Source: Clostridia bacterium (lineage in GTDB: Bacteria > Bacillota > Clostridia > Oscillospirales > CAG-272). Taken from it: a stretch of 33,107 bases of DNA. Shown here in pieces: positions 8,374-17,317 of this stretch. The notes beneath the pieces were generated by a model. It ran no database searches. It was not told the origin of the DNA and saw nothing but the letters and a program-made list of their open reading frames with translations. Both the position numbers and the translations under genes were made by a program. Each line of letters begins with the position of its first letter. The stretch's first letter is position 1. Location: positions 1-33,107 of the forward strand of contig JAFQMO010000037.1 in assembly GCA_017414385.1 (NCBI GenBank). Reading direction: 5' to 3'.

Positions 8374-10446
8374 ATGATTATCTTGGAAAATGAATCCATC
8401 AAGGCCATATTCGACGAAAGAGGCCGTCTCACCTCCTATGTTCATAAGGAAGAAGACCTTGAGCTCTTGGCAAGTCCCGCCCGCAACAGCTTCTTTATGA
8501 ATCTTTCCGGAGACGGCTGCTTTGAGACATTGGTCGAGGAAGAGGAGCAGGAGATCATTGCCACACATACCGCTCTCAGCGCCTCCTTTCATATGAACCG
8601 TTTGAAAACAGACAGAGGAAGAAAGGAAAAGCAATATGTTGATATTTCGCTGACCCTTCACGTAAAAATCGAAGGGGAGAGTCTGCTTTTTACAGCGGAT
8701 GTCAATAATCGTACCGACCTGTATATCACAGATTTCGAGTATCCCCGTGTCGGCGTCATCAAAACCTTGGGAAACGGAAAGCCCACACTGTATTGGCCGC
8801 AGGAGCCCGGAAAGCTCATTATGAATGTCGGCGAAATGATCAGCAATTCCGAGCCTCACCGTGACGTCGGACATGAAACGATGGCGGTCACCTATCCGGG
8901 CGGTGCCATGATGGGCACATTCGGCTTGATGGATAAAGAGCGCTGCTTGTTTATGACAACAGAGGACCCCGAGTTTATCGCCTGCGAGCTGAAGATCATC
9001 GGCAGCTATACCGATCACGGTGCCATTACAATGACCGTCGATAAGCATTTGTGCTGTAAAAACACATCCATGACGACTGCTCCTGTGCGAGTAGAGCTCT
9101 ATCGGGGCAAATGGTACCGTTCCGCTGAACGGTATTTGGAATGGATCCGTCCGTACCGCCGTCATCATGGTCATGAGGTTCCCCGATGGATCCGTGAAAT
9201 GTCAGGATTTCTGTTGGTCGTCATGAAGATGCAGTATGGATATGAGCATTATTCCTATGACGATCTTCCCAAGATCTATGAAATGGCAAAAGCACACGGA
9301 TTTGATACACTCGGACTCTTCGGCTGGTATGATTCGGGACATGATAACATGTACCCTGATCTGAAGATCTCCGAATCGATGGGAGGAGAAGCCTCATTCA
9401 AGGAAAACATCAAAAAGGTACAGGATGCCGGCGGACGTGTCATGCTTTATTATCAGGGACACCTGATCGATCCGCTCAGTGATTTTTATCAAAACGGCAT
9501 CGGAAAGGATATTCAGAGCATCAATATTTGGGGATATCCTTATATCGACAACTGGTCCTTTGCGCATAACAGCTTCTTCCTTGCATATTATACCGGAAAG
9601 ACCTTTACACAGGCATGTCCCGCTTGTCCCGAATGGAGATCGTTGATGGTAGAAAAGGAGCGGTGGCTCAGCTCCTTCGGTGTTGACGGTGTCCTGTATG
9701 ATCAGATCGGCGGATTGGATCCCTTCCCCTGCTTCAATGAAAACCATCCGCATGAAGGAAATAACCCTGCAAGAGCCATGTCCTGCGGACAGGCAAGACT
9801 TGTCGCCGATCTCCAGGATGAATCCAAGAAGATCTCTCCGCAGTTCGCTTTCATGAGCGAAATGTTCACCGATATTTACAGCGGTTCGCTCGATCTCGTC
9901 CACGGATGCCCCAATTATCCGGGAGAGAAAAATGAGCGCGATTATCAGATCGGCGGTGACCGCGGCAGTGTGATCTTCCCCGATTTCCAGCGATATATCT
10001 TCCCTGAGGCGGTCGTGACAGGACGTCACAGCAGTCCAAACTGCCCCAAGCGGTATGTCAACTACCTCTTCCTCTATCACTATATACCGCAGATGGGTGT
10101 CCGCTTCAAAGCATGTCATGACGACATTCAAAATGATGTCTTTGCAGAAGAGCGTATCTACTGCGCACAAGTAACGGCACTGCGGCAGAAATACGTAAAA
10201 GAGATCCCTTATGCAACCTATACCGATGTTTTGGGCATCGAGAATGATGATCCGTATCTGATGGCACGCGGTTTTGCATCCGACGATGCGCTTTATGTGA
10301 CCTTATGGAACGATTCGGACGAGGCACGCACGCCGAATATCCGCGTACAAGGTCGCACGCTTCAGTCCTTTGAAACCGTCGACGGATGCTCCTCCATTCC
10401 TGTCGAGCTTGGTCCTCAGTCGGTCGCGATTGCCGTATACCGTTAA
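8374..10446 (+). CDS. Glycoside-hydrolase-like TIM-barrel protein (DUF6259-like)
   Basis: Large cytosolic protein (690 residues, no signal peptide) that looks like a carbohydrate-active enzyme. Residues 1-270 are beta-rich, like the N-terminal sandwich of many glycosidases. The middle (about 280-560) looks like a TIM barrel, with GFDTLGLFGWYDSGHDN, AGGRVMLYYQGHL and GVDGVLYDQIGG at its strand ends. The C-terminus is a small beta domain (YVTLWND...). I recall this arrangement from proteins carrying DUF6259; a named GH family is not certain. Candidate catalytic residues by position are D443 (in LYDQIG) and E496 (in FMSEMF). AAAGGG precedes the ATG. It is the last gene before the terminator at 10471, 48 bases after the ATPase gene. 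The upstream solute-binding lipoprotein could deliver a related sugar, but that link is inferred. Confidence 0.65.
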   Translation: MIILENESIKAIFDERGRLTSYVHKEEDLELLASPARNSFFMNLSGDGCFETLVEEEEQEIIATHTALSASFHMNRLKTDRGRKEKQYVDISLTLHVKIEGESLLFTADVNNRTDLYITDFEYPRVGVIKTLGNGKPTLYWPQEPGKLIMNVGEMISNSEPHRDVGHETMAVTYPGGAMMGTFGLMDKERCLFMTTEDPEFIACELKIIGSYTDHGAITMTVDKHLCCKNTSMTTAPVRVELYRGKWYRSAERYLEWIRPYRRHHGHEVPRWIREMSGFLLVVMKMQYGYEHYSYDDLPKIYEMAKAHGFDTLGLFGWYDSGHDNMYPDLKISESMGGEASFKENIKKVQDAGGRVMLYYQGHLIDPLSDFYQNGIGKDIQSINIWGYPYIDNWSFAHNSFFLAYYTGKTFTQACPACPEWRSLMVEKERWLSSFGVDGVLYDQIGGLDPFPCFNENHPHEGNNPARAMSCGQARLVADLQDESKKISPQFAFMSEMFTDIYSGSLDLVHGCPNYPGEKNERDYQIGGDRGSVIFPDFQRYIFPEAVVTGRHSSPNCPKRYVNYLFLYHYIPQMGVRFKACHDDIQNDVFAEERIYCAQVTALRQKYVKEIPYATYTDVLGIENDDPYLMARGFASDDALYVTLWNDSDEARTPNIRVQGRTLQSFETVDGCSSIPVELGPQSVAIAVYR

Positions 10447-10470
10447 ATATCCGCGTTTCGTATCATCCAT

Positions 10471-10519
10471 CAAACACATTGCAGACACGGGTTTGATCTG
10501 CGGTGTGTTTGCCTTTTTT
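10471..10519 (+). terminator. Intrinsic terminator
   Basis: CAAACACATTGCAGA pairs with TCTGCGGTGTGTTTG (one two-base mismatch) around an 11-base loop and is followed by CC and six T. It ends the transcript that begins at the 2858 promoter. Confidence 0.9.
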
Positions 10520-10637
10520 GCAACAGATATAACACCCCCGCCTTGATACAAACACATAGTGACAACAGATCTGTTTTCGTTATATGCTGTTATATAGGTT
10601 AAGGCATTTGGGAAAGACACAGTGAAAGGATCCCCAC

Positions 10638-11699
10638 ATGAAAAAAATCAAAGCTTTTCTTGCAAGAAAAGACATCGTCTTTTCTGCGCACCGTTACGGC
10701 ATTGACGCCCTGTCCGCCATGGCACAGGGTCTCTTCTGTTCTCTTTTAATCGGAACGATCATCAATACACTCGGCACGCATCTGCAGATCCCGACGCTCA
10801 ATACGATCGGCGGATTTGCAACAGGGATGTCCGGTCCCGCAATGGCGTGTGCCATCGGATATGCGCTGAAGGCCCCTCCCTTGGTGCTGTATTCTCTTCT
10901 TGCAGTCGGTGCCTCCGCAAACAGCTACGGCGGTGCGGGCGGACCGCTTGCTGTACTCGTCATCGCAATTATCGCTGCCGAAATCGGAAAAGCCGTCTCT
11001 AAGGAAACCAAGATCGACCTGCTCGTGACGCCTCTCACAACGATTTTCGTCGGTGTTGCACTGTCCGCCGGGATCGCACCGTTCATTGGAAGTGCTGCAA
11101 ACGCATTCGGTACCATCATCCGGGAAGCAACGGTCCTTCAGCCGTTTTTGATGGGTATCATCGTTTCCGTTCTGGTCGGTATCGCACTGACACTCCCCAT
11201 ATCCTCTGCCGCGATCTGTGCCGCACTCTCTCTTACAGGACTTGCAGGAGGAGCCGCAGTTGCAGGATGCTGTGCACAGATGGTCGGATTTGCCGTTATG
11301 AGCTTCCGTGAAAACGGTGTCGGCGGTCTTGTATCACAGGGCATCGGTACCTCTATGCTTCAAATGGGCAACATCATCAAGAATCCGCGCATCTGGATCC
11401 CGCCGATCCTGACCTCTGCCATCACAGGACCGCTTGCAACGTGTGTCTTCCGCATGGAAATGAACGGTGCTGCGATCTCCTCCGGCATGGGAACCTGCGG
11501 TCTCGTTGGACCGATCGGTGTCTATACGGGTTGGCTTGACGGAATCGCAGCGGGAACCAAAGCATCCATCACGACGATGGACCTCATTGGTCTTATTCTG
11601 ATCTGTATCGTGCTTCCTGCCGTCTTGACATGGATCCTCGGACTTCTTTTCCGAAAGATCGGATGGATTGGAGAAAACGATTTGAAGCTGGATAATTGA
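10638..11699 (+). CDS. Orphan PTS IIC-type membrane transporter (EIIC_2 family)
   Basis: Integral membrane protein of 353 residues with about ten hydrophobic segments. It matches the PTS_EIIC_2 type of sugar-transporter IIC subunits: conserved ASANSYGGAGGPLAVLVIA, ETKIDLLVTPLTT and a GMGTCGLVGPIG-like loop. The N-terminal motif KDIVFSAHRYGIDALSAMAQG is also typical. A IIC subunit forms the channel of a phosphotransferase permease, but no IIA, IIB or HPr domain is fused or encoded nearby. Members of this family are often orphan genes, so the function may not be classical PTS uptake. The ATG is preceded by AAAGG with about ten bases of spacing. It stands alone between two terminators. A weak promoter candidate (TGACAA, 17 bases, TATGCT, about 10561-10589) lies upstream. 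Confidence 0.82.
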   Translation: MKKIKAFLARKDIVFSAHRYGIDALSAMAQGLFCSLLIGTIINTLGTHLQIPTLNTIGGFATGMSGPAMACAIGYALKAPPLVLYSLLAVGASANSYGGAGGPLAVLVIAIIAAEIGKAVSKETKIDLLVTPLTTIFVGVALSAGIAPFIGSAANAFGTIIREATVLQPFLMGIIVSVLVGIALTLPISSAAICAALSLTGLAGGAAVAGCCAQMVGFAVMSFRENGVGGLVSQGIGTSMLQMGNIIKNPRIWIPPILTSAITGPLATCVFRMEMNGAAISSGMGTCGLVGPIGVYTGWLDGIAAGTKASITTMDLIGLILICIVLPAVLTWILGLLFRKIGWIGENDLKLDN

Positions 11700-11705
11700 T
11701 CCCGC

Positions 11706-11741
11706 ATGTCCTCATCAAACCGATGAGGACATTTTGTTTTT
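11706..11741 (+). terminator. Intrinsic terminator after the PTS IIC-type gene
   Basis: ATGTCCTCATC and GATGAGGACAT form a perfect 11-pair stem around AAACC, followed by a T-rich tail (TTTGTTTTT). It lies seven bases after the stop codon. Confidence 0.9.
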
Positions 11742-11797
11742 CGATACAGAATATGTAAATTTTTTGAGAACAAACGGCCATTCTTTTTTTCATGCTC

Positions 11798-11826
11798 TTT
11801 TCAAATCGAAATATATGTGATATAAT
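11798..11826 (+). promoter_or_regulatory. typA: Promoter of typA with extended -10
   Basis: TATAAT (11821-11826) is preceded by TG one base upstream, an extended -10 (TGATATAAT). TTTTCA stands 17 bases further up as a 4/6 match to the -35 consensus. It lies about 80 bases before the typA start. Confidence 0.72.
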
Positions 11827-11904
11827 GAAAAGGTATCCAAAAAAATTTTATACATAACAGAAATGCCGACCGTACCATCGGCAGAAATTAAGGAGAGACA
11901 AATT

Positions 11905-13740
11905 TTGGTCAGAGAAGATTTAAGAAATATCGCCATCATCGCACACGTCGACCACGGAAAAACAACGCTTGTGGACGGACTTCTCAAGCAGGGCGGTATC
12001 TATCGCGAAAATCAGGAAACACAAACACGTGTCATGGACTCAAACGATCTTGAAAGAGAACGCGGAATCACCATTCTTGCAAAGAATACCGCTGTCCATT
12101 ATAAAGATGTAAAGATCAATATCATCGATACCCCCGGTCACGCAGATTTCGGCGGCGAGGTTGAGCGTATCCTGAAAATGGTAAACGGTGTCGTTCTGCT
12201 CGTCGATGCAGCGGAGGGACCGATGCCGCAGACACGCTTTGTTCTTCAGAAGGCGTTGGAGCTGAATCACCGTGTCATCATTGTTATCAACAAGATCGAT
12301 AAGCCCGATGCTCGTCTGGACGAGGTCGGCGACGAAGTTTTAGAGCTTCTTTTAGAGCTTGATGCAACCGATGAGCAGCTCGATTCTCCGATGATCTGGT
12401 GTTCGGGACGTGCCGGTACCGCAGCGTATTCTCCCTATGAGAATTCCGATGATCTGAAGCCGCTGTTCGAAACCATTCTCGATTATATCCCCGCCCCCGA
12501 GGGCAACGACCAGCAGCCCCTGCAAATGCTCGTATCCTCCATTGACTATAATGATTATGTCGGACGTATCGCTATCGGACGTATTGAGCGCGGCGTCATC
12601 CATGTCAATGAAGAGGTATCCGTATGTAATTATCATACGCCCGATGCAAAGGCAAAGCGCGCACGTGTACAAGCACTCTATCAGATAGACGGTCTGCGGA
12701 GGATCGCTGTTGAGAAGGCAACCGTCGGTGATATCGTCTGCTTCTCCGGATGCGAGGACATCACCATCGGTGATACCATCTGTAAAAACGATACGCCGGA
12801 GGCGCTTGAGTTCGTCAAGGTATCGGAGCCGACATTGGAAATGACCATCTCTGTCAACGATTCTCCCTTTGCGGGAAGAGAGGGAAAATATGTAACCTCC
12901 CGTCACCTGCGTGAGCGGCTTTATAAGGAGCTGCTCAAGGACGTTTCCCTGCGTGTGTCAGACGGCGAATCCGCAAACGAATTCCGCGTATGCGGCCGCG
13001 GCGAGATGCATCTTTCGATCCTGGTTGAAAATATGCGCCGTGAGGGATATGAAATGGCGCTCTCCACACCGCATGTCATTATGAAAGAGATCGACGGCGT
13101 TATGTGTGAGCCTGTTGAGAAGGTATATATCGACGTCCCCGACGAGTTCTCCGGTACTGTTATCGAAAAGATGGGACAGAGAAAGGGCAACCTTCTGGAT
13201 ATGCAGAAGCGCGGCGAGCGTATGCATATTGAGTATGAGATCCCCACACGCTGTCTGTTCGGTTATCGTTCCGAGTTTTTGACCGATACGCGCGGCGAGG
13301 GTATCATGAATGCCATGTTTGATTCCTATCAGCCGTACTGCGGAGAGATCATCCGTCGTTTCACAGGTTCCCTGATCGCATCCGAGACCGGCGAATCCAC
13401 ATCCTACGGTGTGTTCAATGCGCAGGATCGCGGTATCATGTTCATCTCCAATCAGGTGGATGTATATGAGGGTATGATCGTCGGCGAATGTCCCAAGGTC
13501 GAGGATATTGCTGTCAATGTATGTAAGAAGAAGCACCTGACGGCGATCCGCTCCACCGGTGCCGACGAAGCATTGACGTTGACACCGCCCAAGATCCTCT
13601 CCATTGAAGAAGCAATGGAATTCATTACCGATGACGAGCTGATCGAGGTGACCCCCATAAATATCCGCATCCGTAAGCGTATTCTCGATACAGCGCTTCG
13701 TCTGAAGGCACAGGCGGCATTGAAAAACGCAAAGAAATAA
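11905..13740 (+). CDS. typA: Ribosome-associated GTPase TypA/BipA
   Basis: Translational GTPase of the TypA/BipA family, which binds the ribosome near the EF-G site and is important for ribosome assembly and growth under stress such as cold. The G domain shows AHVDHGKT (residues 13-20), [22 protein letters not shown] and INKIDKPDA. Domains II, III and V follow, including the conserved [20 protein letters not shown] block, and the C-terminal region has the family's [11 protein letters not shown] segment. The start is TTG at 11905, nine bases after AAGGAG, giving 611 residues, the normal family size. The ATG at 11863 would add 14 unconserved residues that themselves contain the ribosome binding site. 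It is followed at 63 bases by a foldase lipoprotein, with no terminator between them. Confidence 0.97.
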   Translation: MVREDLRNIAIIAHVDHGKTTLVDGLLKQGGIYRENQETQTRVMDSNDLERERGITILAKNTAVHYKDVKINIIDTPGHADFGGEVERILKMVNGVVLLVDAAEGPMPQTRFVLQKALELNHRVIIVINKIDKPDARLDEVGDEVLELLLELDATDEQLDSPMIWCSGRAGTAAYSPYENSDDLKPLFETILDYIPAPEGNDQQPLQMLVSSIDYNDYVGRIAIGRIERGVIHVNEEVSVCNYHTPDAKAKRARVQALYQIDGLRRIAVEKATVGDIVCFSGCEDITIGDTICKNDTPEALEFVKVSEPTLEMTISVNDSPFAGREGKYVTSRHLRERLYKELLKDVSLRVSDGESANEFRVCGRGEMHLSILVENMRREGYEMALSTPHVIMKEIDGVMCEPVEKVYIDVPDEFSGTVIEKMGQRKGNLLDMQKRGERMHIEYEIPTRCLFGYRSEFLTDTRGEGIMNAMFDSYQPYCGEIIRRFTGSLIASETGESTSYGVFNAQDRGIMFISNQVDVYEGMIVGECPKVEDIAVNVCKKKHLTAIRSTGADEALTLTPPKILSIEEAMEFITDDELIEVTPINIRIRKRILDTALRLKAQAALKNAKK

Positions 13741-13778
13741 TCCATCTGATTGTCAAAAAGATCTTCACACAGAAAGGT

Positions 13779-13799
13779 GTCTTTCGTTATACGAAGGAC
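13779..13799 (+). promoter_or_regulatory. Hairpin masking the ribosome binding site of the foldase gene
   Basis: GTCTTTCGT (13779-13787) pairs with ACGAAGGAC (13791-13799) around a TAT loop. This is nine pairs with one G-U. The 3' arm contains the AAGGA (13794-13798) that is the best Shine-Dalgarno sequence for the GTG start at 13804. There is no T-run after it, so it is not a terminator. It could act as a translational switch or thermometer-like element. The pairing is seen in the sequence; any regulation is inferred. Confidence 0.5.
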
Positions 13800-13803
13800 A
13801 TAG

Positions 13804-14946
13804 GTGACCACCGTGAAATTACGTCGGATCATTGCGGCTGTGCTTGCCGCCGCATCACTTCCGCTTCTGTTGCTGACCTCCTGCGCAAAGGATAAGAGCG
13901 CAGCTGTCATCAGCTATGAGGGGACTGTGGTAACCGAGGCCATGTACTCATATTGGATCTCCGGCTATAAGAACTATTTTCTGCAGCTTTTGGGTGGCAG
14001 CGACACCGAGGAATACCTGACATCCGAGATCACCATTCCGGTAACCGCAAACACCACGGAAACAATGACCGTATCGGCGTACCTCGATATGCGTATCAGA
14101 GAGATCGTCAAGAATAACTGTATCTCCCTGTATCTCTTTGACAGCTACGGTCTGCAGCTTCCCTCCCCCACCGTTTCTGCCATCAATGCCGCCATCGACA
14201 GCGAGATCGAAAATGCCGGCGGCCGCAAGGAGCTGAATGAGGCCCTTGCGCCGATCATGTTGAATGTAGATACGCTCCGTCAGATGTACATCGCAGATGA
14301 AAAGATCAATTATCTTTATGAATACCTGTACGGAGATACATCTCTCGGAACGACCGGTGCAGAACCGATCACAAACGAGCAGTATAAGACCTTCTATGAA
14401 AAGAACTACGTCTGTGTGCGGCATATCTATGTGCGAACCGTTGACAAAAATGTGCTTGACGAAAACGGAGAGGTGCAATATAACGAGGACGGAAGTGTCC
14501 TGATTGCAAATCTGACAGAGGAAGAGGCGGCAGAAAAGCGCGCACTTTGTGACACGATCATGCAAGAGCTTGAAAACGGTGCTGATTTTTCGGCGCTTGA
14601 AGAAAAATACAGCGAGGATGCAGGACGTCATACACTCAAGCACGGATATGTCATCTCCTCCTCAACCTCTCTTCCCGACGATTTTGTAAACAACGCCTTT
14701 GATATGGAGATCGGCGAGATCCGCCGTGTCGATGCATCCTACGCAACACATATCATGCTGCGCTGTCCGCTTCCGGAAAGCATTTGGCAGGACAAAGATT
14801 ATTCTGTTTTGCTGGGTGACTTTACAGAATACGTTAAAAGCGATGTATATGCCGAAAAGATCGCATCTTATATTGAAAAGATCGTCTATAATGAGGCACT
14901 TTGGCAAAAGCATACTACGCTGAATACCCCCGTCACCGCTTATTGA
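13804..14946 (+). CDS. Parvulin-type foldase lipoprotein (PrsA/SurA-like)
   Basis: Probable membrane-anchored extracytoplasmic peptidyl-prolyl isomerase or chaperone. It has a basic N-terminus, a long hydrophobic stretch and the lipobox LTSC with the modified Cys at about residue 27. Residues 40-190 are a SurA/PrsA-like helical chaperone region. About 195-315 resembles a parvulin rotamase domain: VRHIYVRT, then a helix with ENGADFSALEEKYSED, then GYV, LPDDFVNNAF, IGEIRRVDASYATHIMLR. A 15-residue charged insert (DENGEVQYNEDGS) interrupts it after the first strand. I did not verify all isomerase residues, so it could be chaperone-only. The start is GTG at 13804, with AAGGA five bases upstream inside a hairpin; GTG at 13813 is an alternative. 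It is co-transcribed with typA and followed by a terminator. Confidence 0.82.
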   Translation: MTTVKLRRIIAAVLAAASLPLLLLTSCAKDKSAAVISYEGTVVTEAMYSYWISGYKNYFLQLLGGSDTEEYLTSEITIPVTANTTETMTVSAYLDMRIREIVKNNCISLYLFDSYGLQLPSPTVSAINAAIDSEIENAGGRKELNEALAPIMLNVDTLRQMYIADEKINYLYEYLYGDTSLGTTGAEPITNEQYKTFYEKNYVCVRHIYVRTVDKNVLDENGEVQYNEDGSVLIANLTEEEAAEKRALCDTIMQELENGADFSALEEKYSEDAGRHTLKHGYVISSSTSLPDDFVNNAFDMEIGEIRRVDASYATHIMLRCPLPESIWQDKDYSVLLGDFTEYVKSDVYAEKIASYIEKIVYNEALWQKHTTLNTPVTAY

Positions 14947-14960
14947 GTATCAAAAATTCC

Positions 14961-14996
14961 AAAAGGACGTCTGTACTTTAACAGATGTCCTTTTTT
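14961..14996 (+). terminator. Intrinsic terminator of the typA-foldase transcript
   Basis: AAAAGGACGTCTGT pairs with ACAGATGTCCTTTT (one G-U) around ACTTTA and ends in six T. Confidence 0.92.
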
Positions 14997-15038
14997 ATTG
15001 AAATATTGCACTTTTGGTGCACGAGACTCCGCAAATCA

Positions 15039-15067
15039 TTGACAGACACCGCTTTTTCGTGTATAAT
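15039..15067 (+). promoter_or_regulatory. prfA: Consensus sigma-A promoter of the prfA group
   Basis: TTGACA (15039-15044), exactly 17 bases, then TATAAT (15062-15067). Both boxes are perfect. It lies 62 bases before the prfA start and is the only clear promoter before the terminator at 22341. Confidence 0.95.
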
Positions 15068-15129
15068 AATATATATGTATCAAAAAATGAAACCGTGGAA
15101 AATGTACAGATTAACAGGAGGCTTAAGTG

Positions 15130-16221
15130 ATGACGCTGTTGGAACGGTGCCGTGAACCGGCAATGCGATATTCCGCAATCGAGATCGAGCTGCAGCAGCC
15201 GGACATCGTATCCGATGCAGCACGTTATCTCTCCTGTATGCGGGAATACCGTTCCCTTGAGCCGATTGCACAGGCATACCATGCTTATCTGAAGGCGCAG
15301 AAGACTGCCGAGGAAACCGAGCGCCTTCTCACGGAGGCTTTGCACACAAAGGATGCCGAGCTTGCCGCAATGGCCGAGGAGGAGCTGGAGACCTCACGCG
15401 CGCAGATCCTTGCGCTGGAGGAGCAGATCCGCATTCTCCTGCTTCCGCGTGATGAAGACGACGACCGATCGGTCATCATGGAGATCCGTGCAGGCGCGGG
15501 CGGAGAAGAGGCGGCACTGTTTGCTGCGAATCTGTTCCGTATGTATCGGATGTATGCCGATCGCGAGCAGTGGAAGATCTCCGTTTCAAGCATCAACGAA
15601 ACGGAGCTTGGCGGAATCAAGGAGATCACATTTTTTATAGAGGGTGTCGGCGTATATTCTAGGATGAAATACGAATCGGGTGTACACCGTGTTCAGCGTG
15701 TCCCGGAAACAGAATCGCAGGGACGGATACAGACCTCGACCGCAACGGTCGCCGTGCTCCCCGAAATCGAAGACGTGGAAATCGACATTCCTCCGTCCGA
15801 TGTACGCATGGAAACGTGTAAATCCAGCGGCGCGGGCGGTCAGCATATCAATAAAACAGAATCTGCCGTACGCATCCTACATATACCGACGGGTATCGTT
15901 GTGGAGTGTCAGGAGGAGCGCAGTCAGTTCAAAAACCGTGATAAGGCAATGAAAATGCTCCGTGCAAAGCTTTATGAGGAGGAGCGGCGGAAACGGGATA
16001 CCGAGCGTGCAGACGCAAGAAAATCCCAGATCGGATCCGGTGACCGGAGCGAAAAGATCCGCACCTATAATTATCCGCAGCGACGGATCACCGACCATCG
16101 CATCGCCCTGACGCTGTACTGCCTTGAGGACGTTCTCAACGGCGATCTCAATGCAGTGATTACCCCTCTGACGGAAGCAGATATCGCAAAGAAGCTGGAG
16201 CAATCCGAAAAAACGCTGTGA
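15130..16221 (+). CDS. prfA: Peptide chain release factor 1
   Basis: Class I release factor that reads UAA and UAG stop codons and triggers peptide release. The N-terminal helical domain ends in DEDDDRSVIMEIRAGAGGEEA, a family hallmark. The stop-codon-recognition P-x-T is PET at residues 192-194 (RVQRVPETESQGR); the SPF motif of RF2 is absent. The catalytic GGQ is at 236-238 in SSGAGGQHINKTESAV. The length of 363 is normal. ATG at 15130 is eight bases after AGGAGG; the adjacent GTG at 15127 is five bases away and less likely. It is the first gene of a compact plus-strand run and is followed 23 bases later by a Sua5/TsaC-type gene. The prmC methyltransferase gene often found next to prfA is absent here. 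Confidence 0.97.
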   Translation: MTLLERCREPAMRYSAIEIELQQPDIVSDAARYLSCMREYRSLEPIAQAYHAYLKAQKTAEETERLLTEALHTKDAELAAMAEEELETSRAQILALEEQIRILLLPRDEDDDRSVIMEIRAGAGGEEAALFAANLFRMYRMYADREQWKISVSSINETELGGIKEITFFIEGVGVYSRMKYESGVHRVQRVPETESQGRIQTSTATVAVLPEIEDVEIDIPPSDVRMETCKSSGAGGQHINKTESAVRILHIPTGIVVECQEERSQFKNRDKAMKMLRAKLYEEERRKRDTERADARKSQIGSGDRSEKIRTYNYPQRRITDHRIALTLYCLEDVLNGDLNAVITPLTEADIAKKLEQSEKTL

Positions 16222-16244
16222 AAAGCAACGGAGAATAGGAAATA

Positions 16245-17300
16245 ATGATGAAAAGCACCGAGATCCTACCGATCCATAGCGCACAAACCGACGGCGAACA
16301 AGCACTTCTTGCGCGTGCGGCGGACTGTATCCGCGCGGGCGGACTTGTTGTCTTTCCGACAGAAACCGTGTACGGACTCGGCGGAAACGCGCTGGACGGA
16401 GAAGCCGCAAAAAAAATATACGAAGCAAAGGGCCGTCCCTCTGACAACCCCTTGATCATACATATCGCAGACATCGATTGGGCAGAATCGTACTGCCATA
16501 CAAACGCGCTGTTCTATACCCTTGCCTGCGCCTTTTGGCCGGGACCGCTGACCATGATCATGAAAAAAAGGGACTGTATCCCCGCATCTGTCACAGGAGG
16601 ACTTGATACTGTAGCGATCCGACTGCCATCCGATCCCGTCGCCAATGCCCTGATCCGTATGGCAGGTGTCCCGATTGCGGCACCAAGTGCCAATCTGTCC
16701 GGTCATCCCTCTCCCACGACAAAGGAGCATGTCATCCGTGATCTTGACGGACGTGTCGATATGATCCTTGCAGGAAACCCGTCGGAGATCGGTCTGGAAT
16801 CCACAGTCATCGCGGTGGAGGAGGAGCGCGTCATCCTGCTTCGTCCGGGCGCCGTCACCTATGAAGACCTTGTCAGTGTCCTCGGAGAAGGATGTGTCAG
16901 CATCGACCGGATCGTCACAGATAAGGTCACAGGGGAGTTCATCCCCCGCTCTCCCGGCATGAAATACCGACATTATGCACCAAACGCAGAGGTTCTCCTT
17001 CTTCACGGCGATGAGGAGCGTGTCCTCTCTTATATGCAGACGCATGCATCCGATCCGCATACAGGCTTTCTTGTTTATGAGGAGGATGTATCAACGCTGC
17101 CTCCGCAGCGTACACTCAGTATGGGAAGAAAAGACGATCCCGTGATGCAGGCACACCGCCTGTTCGCTTGTCTTCGTGCTTTTGACGAAATGCCGGAGAT
17201 CAAAACCATATATGCCCCGACCCCCAAAAAGGAGGGATTGGGACTTGCCGTGTATAACCGACTCGCAAAAGCAGCAGGCTTTTCCATTCAAAGCTGCTGA
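16245..17300 (+). CDS. L-threonylcarbamoyladenylate synthase (Sua5/YwlC type)
   Basis: Makes threonylcarbamoyl-AMP from threonine, bicarbonate and ATP, the first step of t6A tRNA modification at position 37. The YrdC-like domain (about residues 15-210) shows the hallmarks GGLVVFPTETVYGLGGNAL, KIYEAKGRPSDNPLIIHI, FWPGPLTMI, AIRLPSDPVANALI and APSANLSGHPSPT, then the STVI segment. A linker with SPGMKYRHYAP leads to the C-terminal Sua5 domain. At 351 residues it is the long, two-domain form. Two ATGs are in tandem at 16245 and 16248; AGGA sits four or seven bases upstream, so the second may be the real start. The position next to prfA is common in Firmicutes and fits a translation-quality role. 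Confidence 0.95.
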   Translation: MMKSTEILPIHSAQTDGEQALLARAADCIRAGGLVVFPTETVYGLGGNALDGEAAKKIYEAKGRPSDNPLIIHIADIDWAESYCHTNALFYTLACAFWPGPLTMIMKKRDCIPASVTGGLDTVAIRLPSDPVANALIRMAGVPIAAPSANLSGHPSPTTKEHVIRDLDGRVDMILAGNPSEIGLESTVIAVEEERVILLRPGAVTYEDLVSVLGEGCVSIDRIVTDKVTGEFIPRSPGMKYRHYAPNAEVLLLHGDEERVLSYMQTHASDPHTGFLVYEEDVSTLPPQRTLSMGRKDDPVMQAHRLFACLRAFDEMPEIKTIYAPTPKKEGLGLAVYNRLAKAAGFSIQSC

Positions 17301-17317
17301 TACGAAAGGATCACGAT

